Shown here one piece after another: positions 54,859 to 64,000 of a stretch of 64,000 nt of DNA (positions are counted from its first letter, which is position 1; every line of letters starts with the position of its first letter). Source of the DNA: Schistocerca nitens (lineage: Eukaryota > Arthropoda > Insecta > Orthoptera > Acrididae). Under the pieces are notes generated by a model. It was not told where the DNA came from and searched no databases. It worked only from the letters and a program-made list of their open reading frames with translations. The DNA lies in assembly GCF_023898315.1 (NCBI RefSeq), contig NC_064614.1, positions 114,111,501-114,175,500 of the forward strand, read 5' to 3'. The position numbers were made by a program, and so were the translations under genes.

Positions 54859-55849
54859 CTCTGACATCATAGAAAGACGTATACTTTCATACTAACTTCC
54901 AACCAGCAGTCCTTATTAACTTGCGAAAGTTTCTTTATCACAGAAGTATGATTCACTTTAACACGTTTTAGCATCCCAGGTTTCTTCCTAGTATTGTTGC
55001 ATCGTTTGGGCAGTATTACTCTAACATAGAGTGATGAGAGAGGCGAGTAACATTATGCACATTCTTTAATTTGACGTTATTCGTACTCTGTCTTTTCGAC
55101 TCGAAAACGTAGAAACGGGCAATAATTTCGTTAGAATAGTTTCGAGAAACCGTCTGAAATCCATTATCCTACCATTTACTTTCGCTAATGGATTTCATAA
55201 GATTTCCCAATGCTATTTTAGCGAACCTCTGACTGTTTCCGCATTTTCGATTGGAAAAGATAAAGTCTGATGTGTTAAAAATAGTCATATTTGCGTTATC
55301 GAAACTGACTGGTAGGATGAGATGGGAAGCAAATCTTTCAAAACGAGCACACACAGTACAGTATGACTTGCGCAGTTGTGATGAGTTTCAGACATTACAA
55401 TACCTTTATTTCTGGCCTGATTGATCACCCAGTGCAACGCCGAGAACCTCACATCAGTAAGTCCTAATGCACAGATGTCACCCTCTTATGGGCGGAACTA
55501 TGCTACCGAATACGCTCTGATTTACAATATGTAATTTGTAACGTATAAGCCGTGTTGTAAGTGTCAAGGGCGCAGTTGAGTTCTACTACCATAGCTTTCA
55601 GAATACTATATGGGTCCACTCCCCAGCTCCTACAGTCGTCAGGAGAGAGCCAGCAGGATGCGGTGGTAAGGTCCTACTTACGGTCGAGAGCGCGAAGGAA
55701 ACATCATCGACAATCACACATTTATTAGGCAGTAATACAGGTTTGTGTTACATAGTTTCGTGCCTCGGCTGCGTCGGCGGAACAGTGTCTCTTTAGTAGA
55801 GGAAAGCCGAAGGGCTCAAGTCACAGCAATACGACCAGCGCAGCATCTG
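54859..55849. other. Unassigned sequence
   Basis: Nothing assignable. A weak inverted similarity occurs around 55146-55330, where ATCCATTATCCTACC faces GGTAGGATGAGATGG, possibly an old foldback. Confidence 0.3.
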
Positions 55850-56204
55850 GAGCATAGAAGCTTTCGAAATGTGATGCTACAGAAGAATGCTGAAGATAAG
55901 GTGGATAATGAGGAGGTATTGAATAGGATTGGGGAGAAGAGAAGTTTGTGGCACAACTTGACTAGAAGAAGGGATCGGTTGGTAGGACATGTTTTGAGGC
56001 ATCAAGGGATCACAAATTTAGCATTGGAGGGCAGCGTGGAGGGTAAAAATCGTAGAGGGAGACCAAGAGATCAATACACTAAGCAGATTCAGAAGGATGT
56101 AGGTTGCAGTAGGTACTGGGAGATGAAGAAGCTTGCACAGGATAGAGTAGCATGGAGAGCTGCATCAAACCAGTCTCAGGACTGAGGACCACAACAACAA
56201 CAAC
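55850..56204 (+). pseudogene. RTE-like non-LTR 3' end with (CAA)n tail (plus)
   Basis: From SFRNVMLQKNAEDKVDNEEVLNRIGEKRS through RRDRLVGHVLRHQGIT, GRPRDQYTKQIQKDVG and SNQSQD stop, it closely matches the element ends at 47228 and 63594. ACAACAACAACAACA follows at about 56191-56205. The upstream part is missing (strong 5' truncation). Confidence 0.93.
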
Positions 56205-56205
56205 A

Positions 56206-57238
56206 GCATCTGTGTCTGCCACAGGAACGGGATGAACAAAGTGGCGCTCACCCACTCGAAGACGGATGTCGGACAGCGTCCAGGTCATGTAGGTCAAGCC
56301 TCCAGTAGACTTACATGGTGATGGCGGCCTCTGCGCTCCACCAGTGTTGCTTCGGAAAACTCGTGCTTCCATAGTCGATCGAAGACAGCTTGGCGTGCTG
56401 ACGGTCGACCTCCGTAGCCTAGCCTCCCCTCTCATTGGACACTATTTTTTTCCCAATTGCTGCCTTTGCTTAATGGTCCACCGTCTCATTGCTTATGGTG
56501 GGTCTGTGAATGCCTCTTGACCGCTGTTACTGAGTTCTGGGTCCGAGGCGGTAGTGTAATGCTGCCCCGGCACCCGCCTCCACTCCCACCGTTGCCCGTG
56601 TTCCGCCACGTGGAGGCGGGCTTTTTTCTGCAGATCATTGAAAACTTTTCAAATAATAAAAATTACAGATAAACAAATACAAATCCATTACCATGAAACA
56701 ATAACAATTATAAAAAACAAATACAACTCAAAAACCATTAAGCAATGCAGAAGAAATTCTATTAACTACGAGAAGCAAAGATGGATAGAGGAAGAGGTAA
56801 GAAAGGAGAAGAGAGAGTATGTCCCATCACCGATCTGGAGCGCCGGTGAGGGTCTTGGAAGGACTTCAAGTCCGTGACGGCCGCTCCCAGTTTCTATTCG
56901 TACCCGTGACTTTGCTACTTCTCTAGTAAAACTAAATGTAACTACTGCTCTAACTCACATACTAAACTATTTACAAGACTACAACTTGAACCAGTCCCAC
57001 CGGCCAACAATCCGGTCGTTAGCTCCTCCAAACTGTGTAAACGACTCAGCCTGTCCAGTGATTTTCCCCGATCTACTCCCGTATCTGTCGGTTTGGGCTC
57101 TGCACAGAGGCACCACAATTAAGATCCTTCTGGCCAGGCTGCACGTCGCTGCTCACCAGGAGGCACAGGTCCCTCGAAGAGCTACCTGACATTAAGCCCC
57201 TTATCGACTGCTGACCTAGTGGGACTGGACCAGTTGGT
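56206..57238. other. Unassigned sequence
   Basis: No gene or element recognised. 56640-56815 is A-rich with ATAACAATTATAAAAAAC-like runs. Confidence 0.3.
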
Positions 57239-57316
57239 TTTCTGGAAGACAACTAGATGTGTTTACATTATATAGGGTTTTCTGGAAGAGAGCTAAATGT
57301 ATTTACATTGTATAGT
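57239..57316. repeat. 39-bp direct tandem duplication
   Basis: TTTTCTGGAAGA(C)A with a TTTACATT(A/G)TATAG ending occurs twice back to back (57239-57277 and 57279-57316), with about six differences. Confidence 0.8.
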
Positions 57317-58859
57317 CGCTAGTAGTGTTTACGCTGCTGTCCGATTAGATTTCTTGAGATGCAGGCTCATCACCGCCCATCCAGTGAACTTCCCGTCGTC
57401 TTGCCTTCTGTACGGTCTTGTCATCAAGTATTCTGTGTGTATGGTTTTGGATATATTGTCAGTTAGTTTATTAATGGTTGGCCATTGTCTTTGTTCAATG
57501 TTTCATGTATCTATGTGTAGTGTGTGACTTACGTTTGAGCATTGTCCGCGGAAAAAGACGATATGTTCAGGAGAACCTTCTTCCCCACATGTGCACCAAG
57601 GTGTCTGCCACAGACTCACGCCGTTCAAGTGCGTGGAATAAGGGCCGTGTCACGTTAGGAAGTGTACCATACCGCGGCTGGGATCGATATGTCTGAGTTT
57701 CTTTCCCTTATTTTGGAGAAGAAGTTGTATAGTCTCCGGTCCTTATCACTATTTTCCTACTCAACCTGCAAGGTATCCAGTCGCCACGTCTTTAGTTGGC
57801 GTATTGTTTGTATTGGTACACCAGTGATCTTCCGAACCTGGTCTTGTCTCCCCATCTTTAGCCAGTACGTCGCCGCTCTGAATCTTATTGTGAGATTATC
57901 GGGAATACTCCAAGTGCCACACATAGTGCTTCAGCTGAGGTGGTACCGAAGGCCCCAGATAGTCTCAATAATACACTTCTCTGCCCACGTCTGGCAATTG
58001 TCTTACTAGTTGATAGGCTTAGTTTGTGTGCCCATGTGCTAGCGGCGAAGCTTAGTACTGACTCGAACAGGGCACAATGGTATGTTCTCATGACTGACAA
58101 GGGAAGTCTGAAGTGGTCCGAGTTTAGCCTTGCCAGTTTGTGGACTATTTGTTCTTGCTTTGTCCGTCATGATTTTTATGTGTTGTTGAAAGTTCAGTTT
58201 TTCGTCGATGTGAACCCTAAGATAGCGCGTGACCTGCGATCGTTTAATGTTGGTGTTTTTGGTTTTGACCGTCGGGTTCCCCTGCAAGGGACCCTTCAGC
58301 AGAGTGTACGTTGTTTTGTTTTCCGCTTTCTTGAGTTTATTGTTGTTGCACCATTGTATGACTGTGCGTAGTGTAGCATTGGCTCTTTCTTCTAGCTGGG
58401 GCCTGTTGTCGCAGCTATGGCCACCATTAGATCATCTGCGTAAGCGACAACTCCATCTCTCATTTTATGACCCTCCAGTGTCTGTAGAAGGGGTTCCAAT
58501 CCCCCCCAGAAGGGGGGGGGGGACAGATTGACCCTTGGGGACAACCTTTCGTGAAGCGTTTGATCACTTTCTGGCTGCCCATTTGCCAAACTACAATTCT
58601 ATCCCTGCAGAGGTCTAATATACTGTTGCAGAGAGTTTCTGGTACCTCTAGATGTCTTAACCTCTGGAACATTGCAGGCCACCATAGATTGTCAAATGCG
58701 CCTGCAATGTCGACCATGATTGCCATAGCATATTTGGAGGGGGTTGTGTGAACTATCTCAAGAGCTCTGTTTATAGCATCATCGATTGATTTACCATATC
58801 GAAATCCAAATTGGTGTGGGGTAAGGCCGTGTAGGATTCTGTGTGCCTGTAATCATTTA

Positions 58860-59056
58860 GCCGGCCGCGGTGGTCTAGCGGTTCTAGGCGCTCAGTCCGG
58901 AACCGCACGACTGCTACGGTCGCAGGTTCGAATCCTGCCTCGGGCATGGATGTGTGTGATGTCCTTAGGTTAGTTAGGTTTAAGTAGTTCTAAGTTCTAG
59001 GGGACTGATGACCACAGATGTTAAGTCCCATAGTACTCAGAGCCATTTGAACCATT
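58860..59056 (+). mobile_element. tRNA-derived SINE, family A (plus)
   Basis: A full-length copy with perfect 12-base target duplications (TGTAATCATTTA) at 58848-58859 and 59057-59068. It interrupts the RT of the R1-like relic between the APGPDG and GFR blocks. Confidence 0.96.
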
Positions 59057-59606
59057 TGTAATCATTTACAGAGCAGTTTCTCTTGAATCTTGACTAAGGT
59101 ATTTATTACACAAATTGGTCTATATGACTTTGGGTCTGAGGGATCTCTGTCTAATGATTTCTTGATTATCAATGCTTTTGAGGTTTTCCATACTAGAGGT
59201 ACTCTGCCCAGCCTTAATGCATCGTTTAGCAGCGTAGTTAAAAATGGGGTGATCTGTATTTGTTTTAGTGCCTATGAGTGGATACCGTCTGGCCCGGGTG
59301 CTTTCTTATTTTTGACTTCTGTGATCGCTAGCGCGACTTCTTCCTGTGCTTCTGTACAGGAGACTGTATTCATGTAGTATGGTGTATTAAGTTCTATACG
59401 TAGAACTGACTGATGTTCGGTGTCATCAGCATTGTCGTCTGGGAGGAAGTTATGCAGCAGAAATTGTGCTGTTCGTCTCCATTTCTTTGGCACTGTGCCG
59501 TCGTCCTGTCTTAGCGTACCCAGAACTATTGGGCTCTATATTGTTTACGTTTGTGTGGCTACTTGTCTGTTCCAGAAATCCGTCCTCGTCTTAAGTAGTA
59601 GTTGTT

Positions 59607-59989
59607 TCCAGAATGAGATTTTCACTCTGCAGCGGAGTGTGCGCTGATATGAAAATTCCTGACAGATTAAAACAGTGTGCCGGACCGAGACTCGAAATCG
59701 GGACCTTTGCCTTTCGCGGGAAAGTGCTCTACCAACTGAGCTACCCAAGCACGACTCACGCCCCGTCCTCACAGCTTTACTTCTGCCAGTATCTCGCCTC
59801 CTACCTTCCAAACTTTACAGAAGCTCTCCTGCGAACCTAGCAGAACTAGCACTCCTGAAAGAAAGGTTATTGCGGAGACATGGCTTAGTCACAGCCTAGG
59901 GGATGTTTCCAGAATGAGATTTTCACTCTGCAGCGGAGTGTGCGCTGATATGAAACTTCCTGGCAGATTAAAACTGCCAGGAAGTTTCA
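59607..59989 (-). mobile_element. tRNA-derived SINE, family C (minus), long form with duplicated end
   Basis: The tRNA-like head on the minus strand has A-box TAGCTCAGTTGG (about 59732-59743) and a B-box-like TTTCGAGTCTC (about 59688-59698). The TCCAGAATGAGATTTTCAC...CAGATTAAAAC block occurs twice (59607-59671 and 59908-59973). The element ends in a perfect hairpin, AACTTCCTGGCAG facing CTGCCAGGAAGTT (59954-59987). Flanking TAGTTGTT (59599-59606 and 59990-59997) is a short target duplication. Confidence 0.85.
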
Positions 59990-60012
59990 TAGTTGTTGTT
60001 TGTTCCTGTCCT

Positions 60013-60072
60013 TGGCCTAGTCTTATTTGTCTATCCCTTTCATGGCCTAGTCTTATTTGTCTATCCCTTTCA
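60013..60072. repeat. Perfect 30-bp tandem duplication in R1-like coding sequence
   Basis: Two identical 30-base units (60013-60042, 60043-60072). Thirty bases keep the frame, so on the minus strand it adds a second RQIRLG-type decapeptide to the R1-like protein. Confidence 0.93.
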
Positions 60073-60240
60073 GCTATAGTACGTTGGTATAGTTGTCTGG
60101 TTCTTCTTCTCCCATGTTTAAGTCCAGTGAGTTCGTTGGTCCATGGTATTACTGTCGTTTTGTGCTATGAATTGTTGGAATTGAATTGTTTTGCGCGAGT
60201 GGAATGATTTCTGTGAGTTTATGTGCCCTGTAGTCTAAAC

Positions 60241-60829
60241 TACCTGCAGTGTCGTCTATGTTCTTGTCTCATTGGACAGCTGCAACTGACGGAAGGGCTG
60301 CGACTACGCACTGGGTAGGTGGTAATCAGCACTCATCTATTAGCAACGCGACATTTGTTAAGGCTAGCGGAGTATTTATGTTAGCACTTCCGTGCGCTCT
60401 GCGGTGGTTGGATGGCTATTGCATCATGTGTCCTGGTTTTACCTCGCTGTCAGCTCTCTTACTGACTTCAGACTTTTACAACTTCACCTTTCAGAGAATT
60501 TTTCTGTTGGTTCGACACCAGAAGACTTAATGTTGCATTATCCCTAACATTCCTTACGAAACTCTGCTTTGTCACGACGGTGTCCCTCGGCTTCTATGGT
60601 GTAATTATGTTTCGCTTGTAGACTCGGACTCTTTGTCGTTCCCCAGTGCTGCGACAGCTTCCATCTTCTCCACAACTCGCTCAGCATTTCCCCCAAGATG
60701 GCTGTCTACTGGTCACTGACACAGTTCGGCTTCCGGGAGCTGCAAAGGAAGAACTTAGATGAATTTTAATGTCCGCCAGGGATACTATCCTGGGGCGTAA
60801 CAATACTTTAACCCTTACACGTGATTAGT
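60241..60829. other. Unassigned sequence, possibly more R1-like remains
   Basis: A 93-aa plus frame (60249-60530) shows no motif. Minus-strand sequence just right of 60240 may be more of the R1-like N-terminal linker, but I cannot align it confidently. Confidence 0.3.
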
Positions 60830-61470
60830 CTGCTTATAACGTAAACTGGTGCAGTAAACATTACACACATTGTGAGACCCACGGAGAGGGCCGTCTTTGA
60901 TGTAGAAACAAGTGAAGAATGCACATATTTTCTTAAGCTCAGTATGGTGAAACGACTTAAAATCGTGAAATATTACTGAATTACTTTGCTAGTATCAACA
61001 ACACTGTAACCTAATACAATAAATTTAAGAGTTTCTTTGAAATTACTTGTCAGTGGAGTAGAAGAAACTACCCAACAGTTAGTTCAATCTTAAACTCCTC
61101 TGCATTACCCACAAGATGTTAAACATGCTCAGGCAAATTGTTGAAGTCTTTACTGTATTAATCTTAAGCCCTTGCAGTCTATATTGAGGTTGTTTTAGTC
61201 CAAGTTTTATATTCATGATTTGCACAATGTTTTAATGAAGGAGAAATATTCCTGACAACAAATAACGTTAAAGGAAATACATTTTGCGACTAAGTGCTCA
61301 AAATTCCAAGTTTTTAGGAGGTCTCTGGCGCTTGTTAGGGAACTAACACCACATATAATTCCTACAACACGCTTCTGTGTACTAAACATACTCCCATGTG
61401 AGCTGAGATTCCCAAAAAATTAGTCCACAACTCATTAGTGGACGAAAATATGCAGAATAAACTAGTTTCT
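60830..61470 (-). pseudogene. CR1-like RT C-terminal relic (minus)
   Basis: Minus-strand frames give FRPLMSCGLIFWES near 61440, then YTEACCRNYMWC near 61370 and RPPKNLEF near 61315. Their order matches the YSLMSYGIIFWG...QKRAIRIICG region at the C-terminus of CR1-like RTs. Many stops; no catalytic block. The right boundary is unknown. Confidence 0.55.
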
Positions 61471-61824
61471 TGATTTATATAGCTGTAATCGCGCGTACTT
61501 AAATTTTAGCTAAAGTAAAGAGCTTCATGTTAAGATGTGGGACTTTCCGAAAAACTGAACTCTATGTACTTTCACCTCATTGTTTGAGTAGATTATTTTT
61601 TTAGCCCGTGGGGTTGTGAGAAAAGTACTGAAATGCATGTACTGGATATTGTCAAAATCTCTTTATGAAACATTTGTTTCAAGTATTTCTTGATGTTTTC
61701 AAAAACTTCATCATCCGTCTATACATAATAACAGTGGTACCATTTTTTGTTCCTATACTTGTTCCATTTGCACAAAGAGCAAGATTTGCATCTTTCAATT
61801 TTTGCATGAGGAAACCATGGTTAA

Positions 61825-62025
61825 GCCGGCCGGGGTGGCCGAGCGGTTCTAGGCGCTACATTCAGGAACCGCGCGACCACTACGGTCGGAGGTTCGAATC
61901 CTGCCTGTGTCCTGGATGTGTGTGATGTCCTTAGGTTAGTTCGTTTTAAGTAGTTCTAAGTTCTAGGGGACTGATGAGCTGAGAAGTTAAGTGCCATAGT
62001 GCTCGGAGCCATTTGAACCATTTTT
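61825..62025 (+). mobile_element. tRNA-derived SINE, family A (plus)
   Basis: A full-length copy with perfect 14-base target duplications (GAAACCATGGTTAA) at 61811-61824 and 62026-62039. The body carries several substitutions (for example CCTGTGTCCTGG instead of CTCGGGCATGG). Confidence 0.96.
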
Positions 62026-62039
62026 GAAACCATGGTTAA

Positions 62040-62718
62040 CACAATCTAAATCCTTATTTAAGTAACAAAATATTCCCAAATGTAATAACCTCATATTCCC
62101 AGTTGTAATAATCTATCATTTAGAGATTTTGTTGTATCATGGATCAAGACATATGTAGCCAATTCAGTTGACAGTCTTCTACGAAACCCAGTCCTTATAT
62201 TCAGCTTATCAGGAACAAATATAAAGCTGGTGAGTATGTATAGCTCCTGAGATCGATAATCCAAGAAAGAGCACCTATACTCATTTGTGCTTTCGATGGA
62301 GCGAGGATTTCTCAAGAACATAATTTGTCATTCTAGTGAGTTATTATGACTGACCGGAAACTCTGTTATGTAGTTTTATAAGCTAAGTGCTTGTTTACCC
62401 AGAAGGGTCTGCGAATATTGTAGATGCTTACCTCAAATTCCCTTTTAAGTAACAATCAGGTATCAACATCCTCCCCTCTGAAGTGATATTTTGTTTTGGT
62501 TTGTATTTTACGACACTGAGAAAAGCAACATTTCGATAAAACTGATGCTGGAAAGCTTGCGTGTATCTAATCGAATATACGTGCTTCGTGTGCAAGCGGA
62601 TGCTCCACCTCTTTCCAGCATTCTAAATTCACTTGTTTGGAGCCAGTTTATTTGAATGTGAATTAACTTGTCAAATAATCGATGCAGAAGAATGTACCCT
62701 CTCACTGATAAATGTGAT
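62040..62718. other. Unassigned sequence
   Basis: Nothing recognisable. The 76-aa minus frame at 62091-62321 has no motif. Confidence 0.3.
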
Positions 62719-62720
62719 TA

Positions 62721-63593
62721 CAGGGGTGGACAAAATTATGGAACCACTAAAAACACATTGCCATGGCTAACAACTTGTAGGAAAACCACTGCTAAACAAA
62801 ACAGCGTCCACTCGTCTCGGAATGGACAAATACTGGTCCTGCACGGTTTTCAAGGGAATCTTATACAATTTTTCCTGCAAAATAGTGATTAGTTTAGGTA
62901 AAAATGATGGCGATGGATAGCAATCACGCAACCTATTCTCCAAAGAAGACCGGAAAGGCTCAGTAATATTGATATCTGTTGACTGTGATGGTCAGGTGCG
63001 ATGTGACAATTCATCCTCGTAGTCACAAATGTAGTCCTGGACAATGCGAGCTGCGTGAACAGTGGCCCTGCATCTTGGAACACAGCATCACAATTTGGGA
63101 ACAAAATAGCCGTACAATACGACAGTGATGCTGCCTTGCAGAGTAATCATGGAGTCCATGTAATACCACGATATGACTGACCATATCATCACCGAACCGC
63201 CGCCATGAGTCACTCTTCGCAGAAAGCAGTATGTATCGTAGGCTTGGGATGGCAGAGTCTTTGTTAGAAGTTTGAGACTCATCCTAACAAATGACTTTCT
63301 TCCATTGTTGCGGACTCCAGGTTTTCTGACGTCGTGTTCGACGTTTTCTTGTTACGAGCGTTTGTGTCACTGATGATTGCTTTTGGTGTTCGAGCTCGTC
63401 CTGCACGTTTTCCTGCTTGTGAGGCTCTCTTAGTGTTGTTTTGGTGCTGAGACGGCTCACAAATATGACACTTTGTAGCTGTCGTACTCTTATTTTTCAT
63501 TATAATCCTCTTCAATGCCCATCTGTCACGATCATTCAACACATATTTTCGTCCTCGTTGTGTCTTAGCAGATGATGTTTTTCCGCTTTCCAT
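62721..63593 (-). pseudogene. Tc1-like element relic (minus), cut by an RTE-like insertion
   Basis: The outer TIR-like end CAGGGGTGGACAAAATTATG lies at 62721 after TA (62719-62720). On the minus strand the N-terminal half has GRKYVLNDRDRWALKRIIMKNKSTT (HTH region, near 63510). GGGSVMIWSVISWY lies near 63200, and FQDAGPLFTQ near 63070 matches the second aspartate block (FQDDG...). The following DINIIE-type glutamate block is shifted. The 5' end is lost at 63593, where an RTE-like (CAA)n tail abuts. Confidence 0.8.
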
Positions 63594-64000
63594 GTTGTTG
63601 TTGTTGTGGTCTTCAGTCCTGAGACTGGTTTGATGCAGCTCTCCATGCTACTCTATCCTGTGCAAGCTTCTTCATCTCCCAGTACCTACTGCAACCTACA
63701 TCCTTCTGAATCTGCTTAGTGTATTCATCTCTTGGTCTCTCTCTACGATTTTTACCCTCCACGCTGCCCTCCAATGCTAAATTTGTGATCCCTTGATGCC
63801 TCAAAACATGTCGTACCAACCGATCCCTTCTTCTAGTCAAGTTGTGCCACAAACTTCTCTTCTCCCCAATCCTACTCAATACCTCCTCATTAGTTACGTG
63901 ATCTACCCACCTTATCTTCAGCATTCTTCTGTAGCACCACATTTCAAAAGCTTCTAGTCTGTTCTTGTCCAAACTGGTTATTGTCCATGTTTCACTTCCA
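63594..64000 (-). pseudogene. RTE-like non-LTR 3' end with (CAA)n tail (minus), runs off the window
   Basis: LEAFEMWCYRRMLKIRWVDHVTNEEV and onward through RRDRLVRHVLRHQGIT to SNQSQD stop, the same family as 47228 and 55850. The (CAA)n tail at 63594-63606 directly abuts the Tc1-like relic. The frame is open to the window edge, so the upstream part may continue beyond 64000. Confidence 0.93.

Larger units (their letters stand above)
57320..60240 (-). pseudogene. R1-like non-LTR retrotransposon relic (minus), two SINEs inside
   Basis: Right to left: RT N-terminal linker (60240-59990), KKAPGPDGIHS near 59275, FGFRYGKSIDDAINRALE near 58800, VDIAGAFDNLWWPAMFQRL (first aspartate, near 58700), TKGCPQGS near 58545, then AYADDLMVAI (catalytic YADD, near 58440). 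A C-terminal CTCGEEGSPEHIVFF cysteine-histidine motif lies near 57570. The wording DxxGAFDNxWW and TKGCPQGS is typical of the R1 clade. A C-rich run near 58510 causes a frameshift. SINEs sit at 58860 and 59607. Confidence 0.88.

Noticed and set aside
56986..57189. 67-aa plus-strand ORF
   Set aside because: No recognisable family, ordinary composition, and random length.
1..64000. Endogenous viral sequence or toxin gene
   Set aside because: No capsid, envelope, viral polymerase or toxin motif was recognised on either strand; every RT seen fits non-LTR or Penelope-like elements.

Overview
The window looks like intergenic DNA from a large, repeat-rich insect genome, most likely an orthopteran. 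I recognise several of the tRNA-derived SINE families from memory as abundant in grasshopper/locust (Schistocerca-like) genomes, but no database search was run, so the taxon is an inference. I found no convincing host gene, rRNA, genuine tRNA gene or CRISPR array. Almost everything that can be assigned is a transposable element (TE), at very different stages of decay and often nested.

Layout. 1-7.3 kb: a foldback microsatellite element with terminal inverted repeats (TIRs), a SINE, a non-LTR reverse transcriptase (RT) relic split by another SINE, a candidate solo LTR and a truncated SINE. 8-14.8 kb: a mosaic in which a 1.4 kb block carrying a dead mariner occurs twice in inverted orientation, around pieces of a CR1/jockey-like retroelement, a 3'-UTR minisatellite and parts of a DD41D-type transposon. 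15.5-17.8 kb: a 0.5 kb palindrome and a mariner relic split by a foldback whose arms are tRNA-like. 19.3-24.6 kb: a dead 1422 bp Tc1-like element and a second, decayed Tc1-like element between tRNA-like repeats. 25-29.3 kb: several RTE-like non-LTR relics. 31.2-34.5 kb: a SINE split by another SINE and by a candidate solo LTR, then a full-length 1422 bp Tc1-like element with an intact 340-aa transposase. 36.2-39.7 kb: a GC-rich SINE and a Penelope-like element whose GIY-YIG region is interrupted at a TA by a 923 bp TIR element. 39.7-57 kb: SINEs, mariner, CR1-like, RTE-like and Tc1-like relics. 57.3-60.2 kb: an R1-like non-LTR relic holding two SINEs. 60.8-64 kb: a CR1-like relic, a SINE, a Tc1-like relic and an RTE-like 3' end that runs off the window.

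How the parts relate. Only one TE protein-coding gene looks intact (the transposase at 33338-34360). The autonomous families would have supplied the enzymes: non-LTR RTs for SINE movement and Tc1/mariner transposases for the TIR elements. The nesting order gives a relative chronology. The most unusual structures are the inverted mariner block, the GIY-YIG insertion with an HTH-only ORF, the tRNA-containing foldbacks, one SINE body carried by two different tRNA-like heads, and the shortened D-E spacing of the intact transposase. I do not see a clearly new biological system; the best leads are structural.
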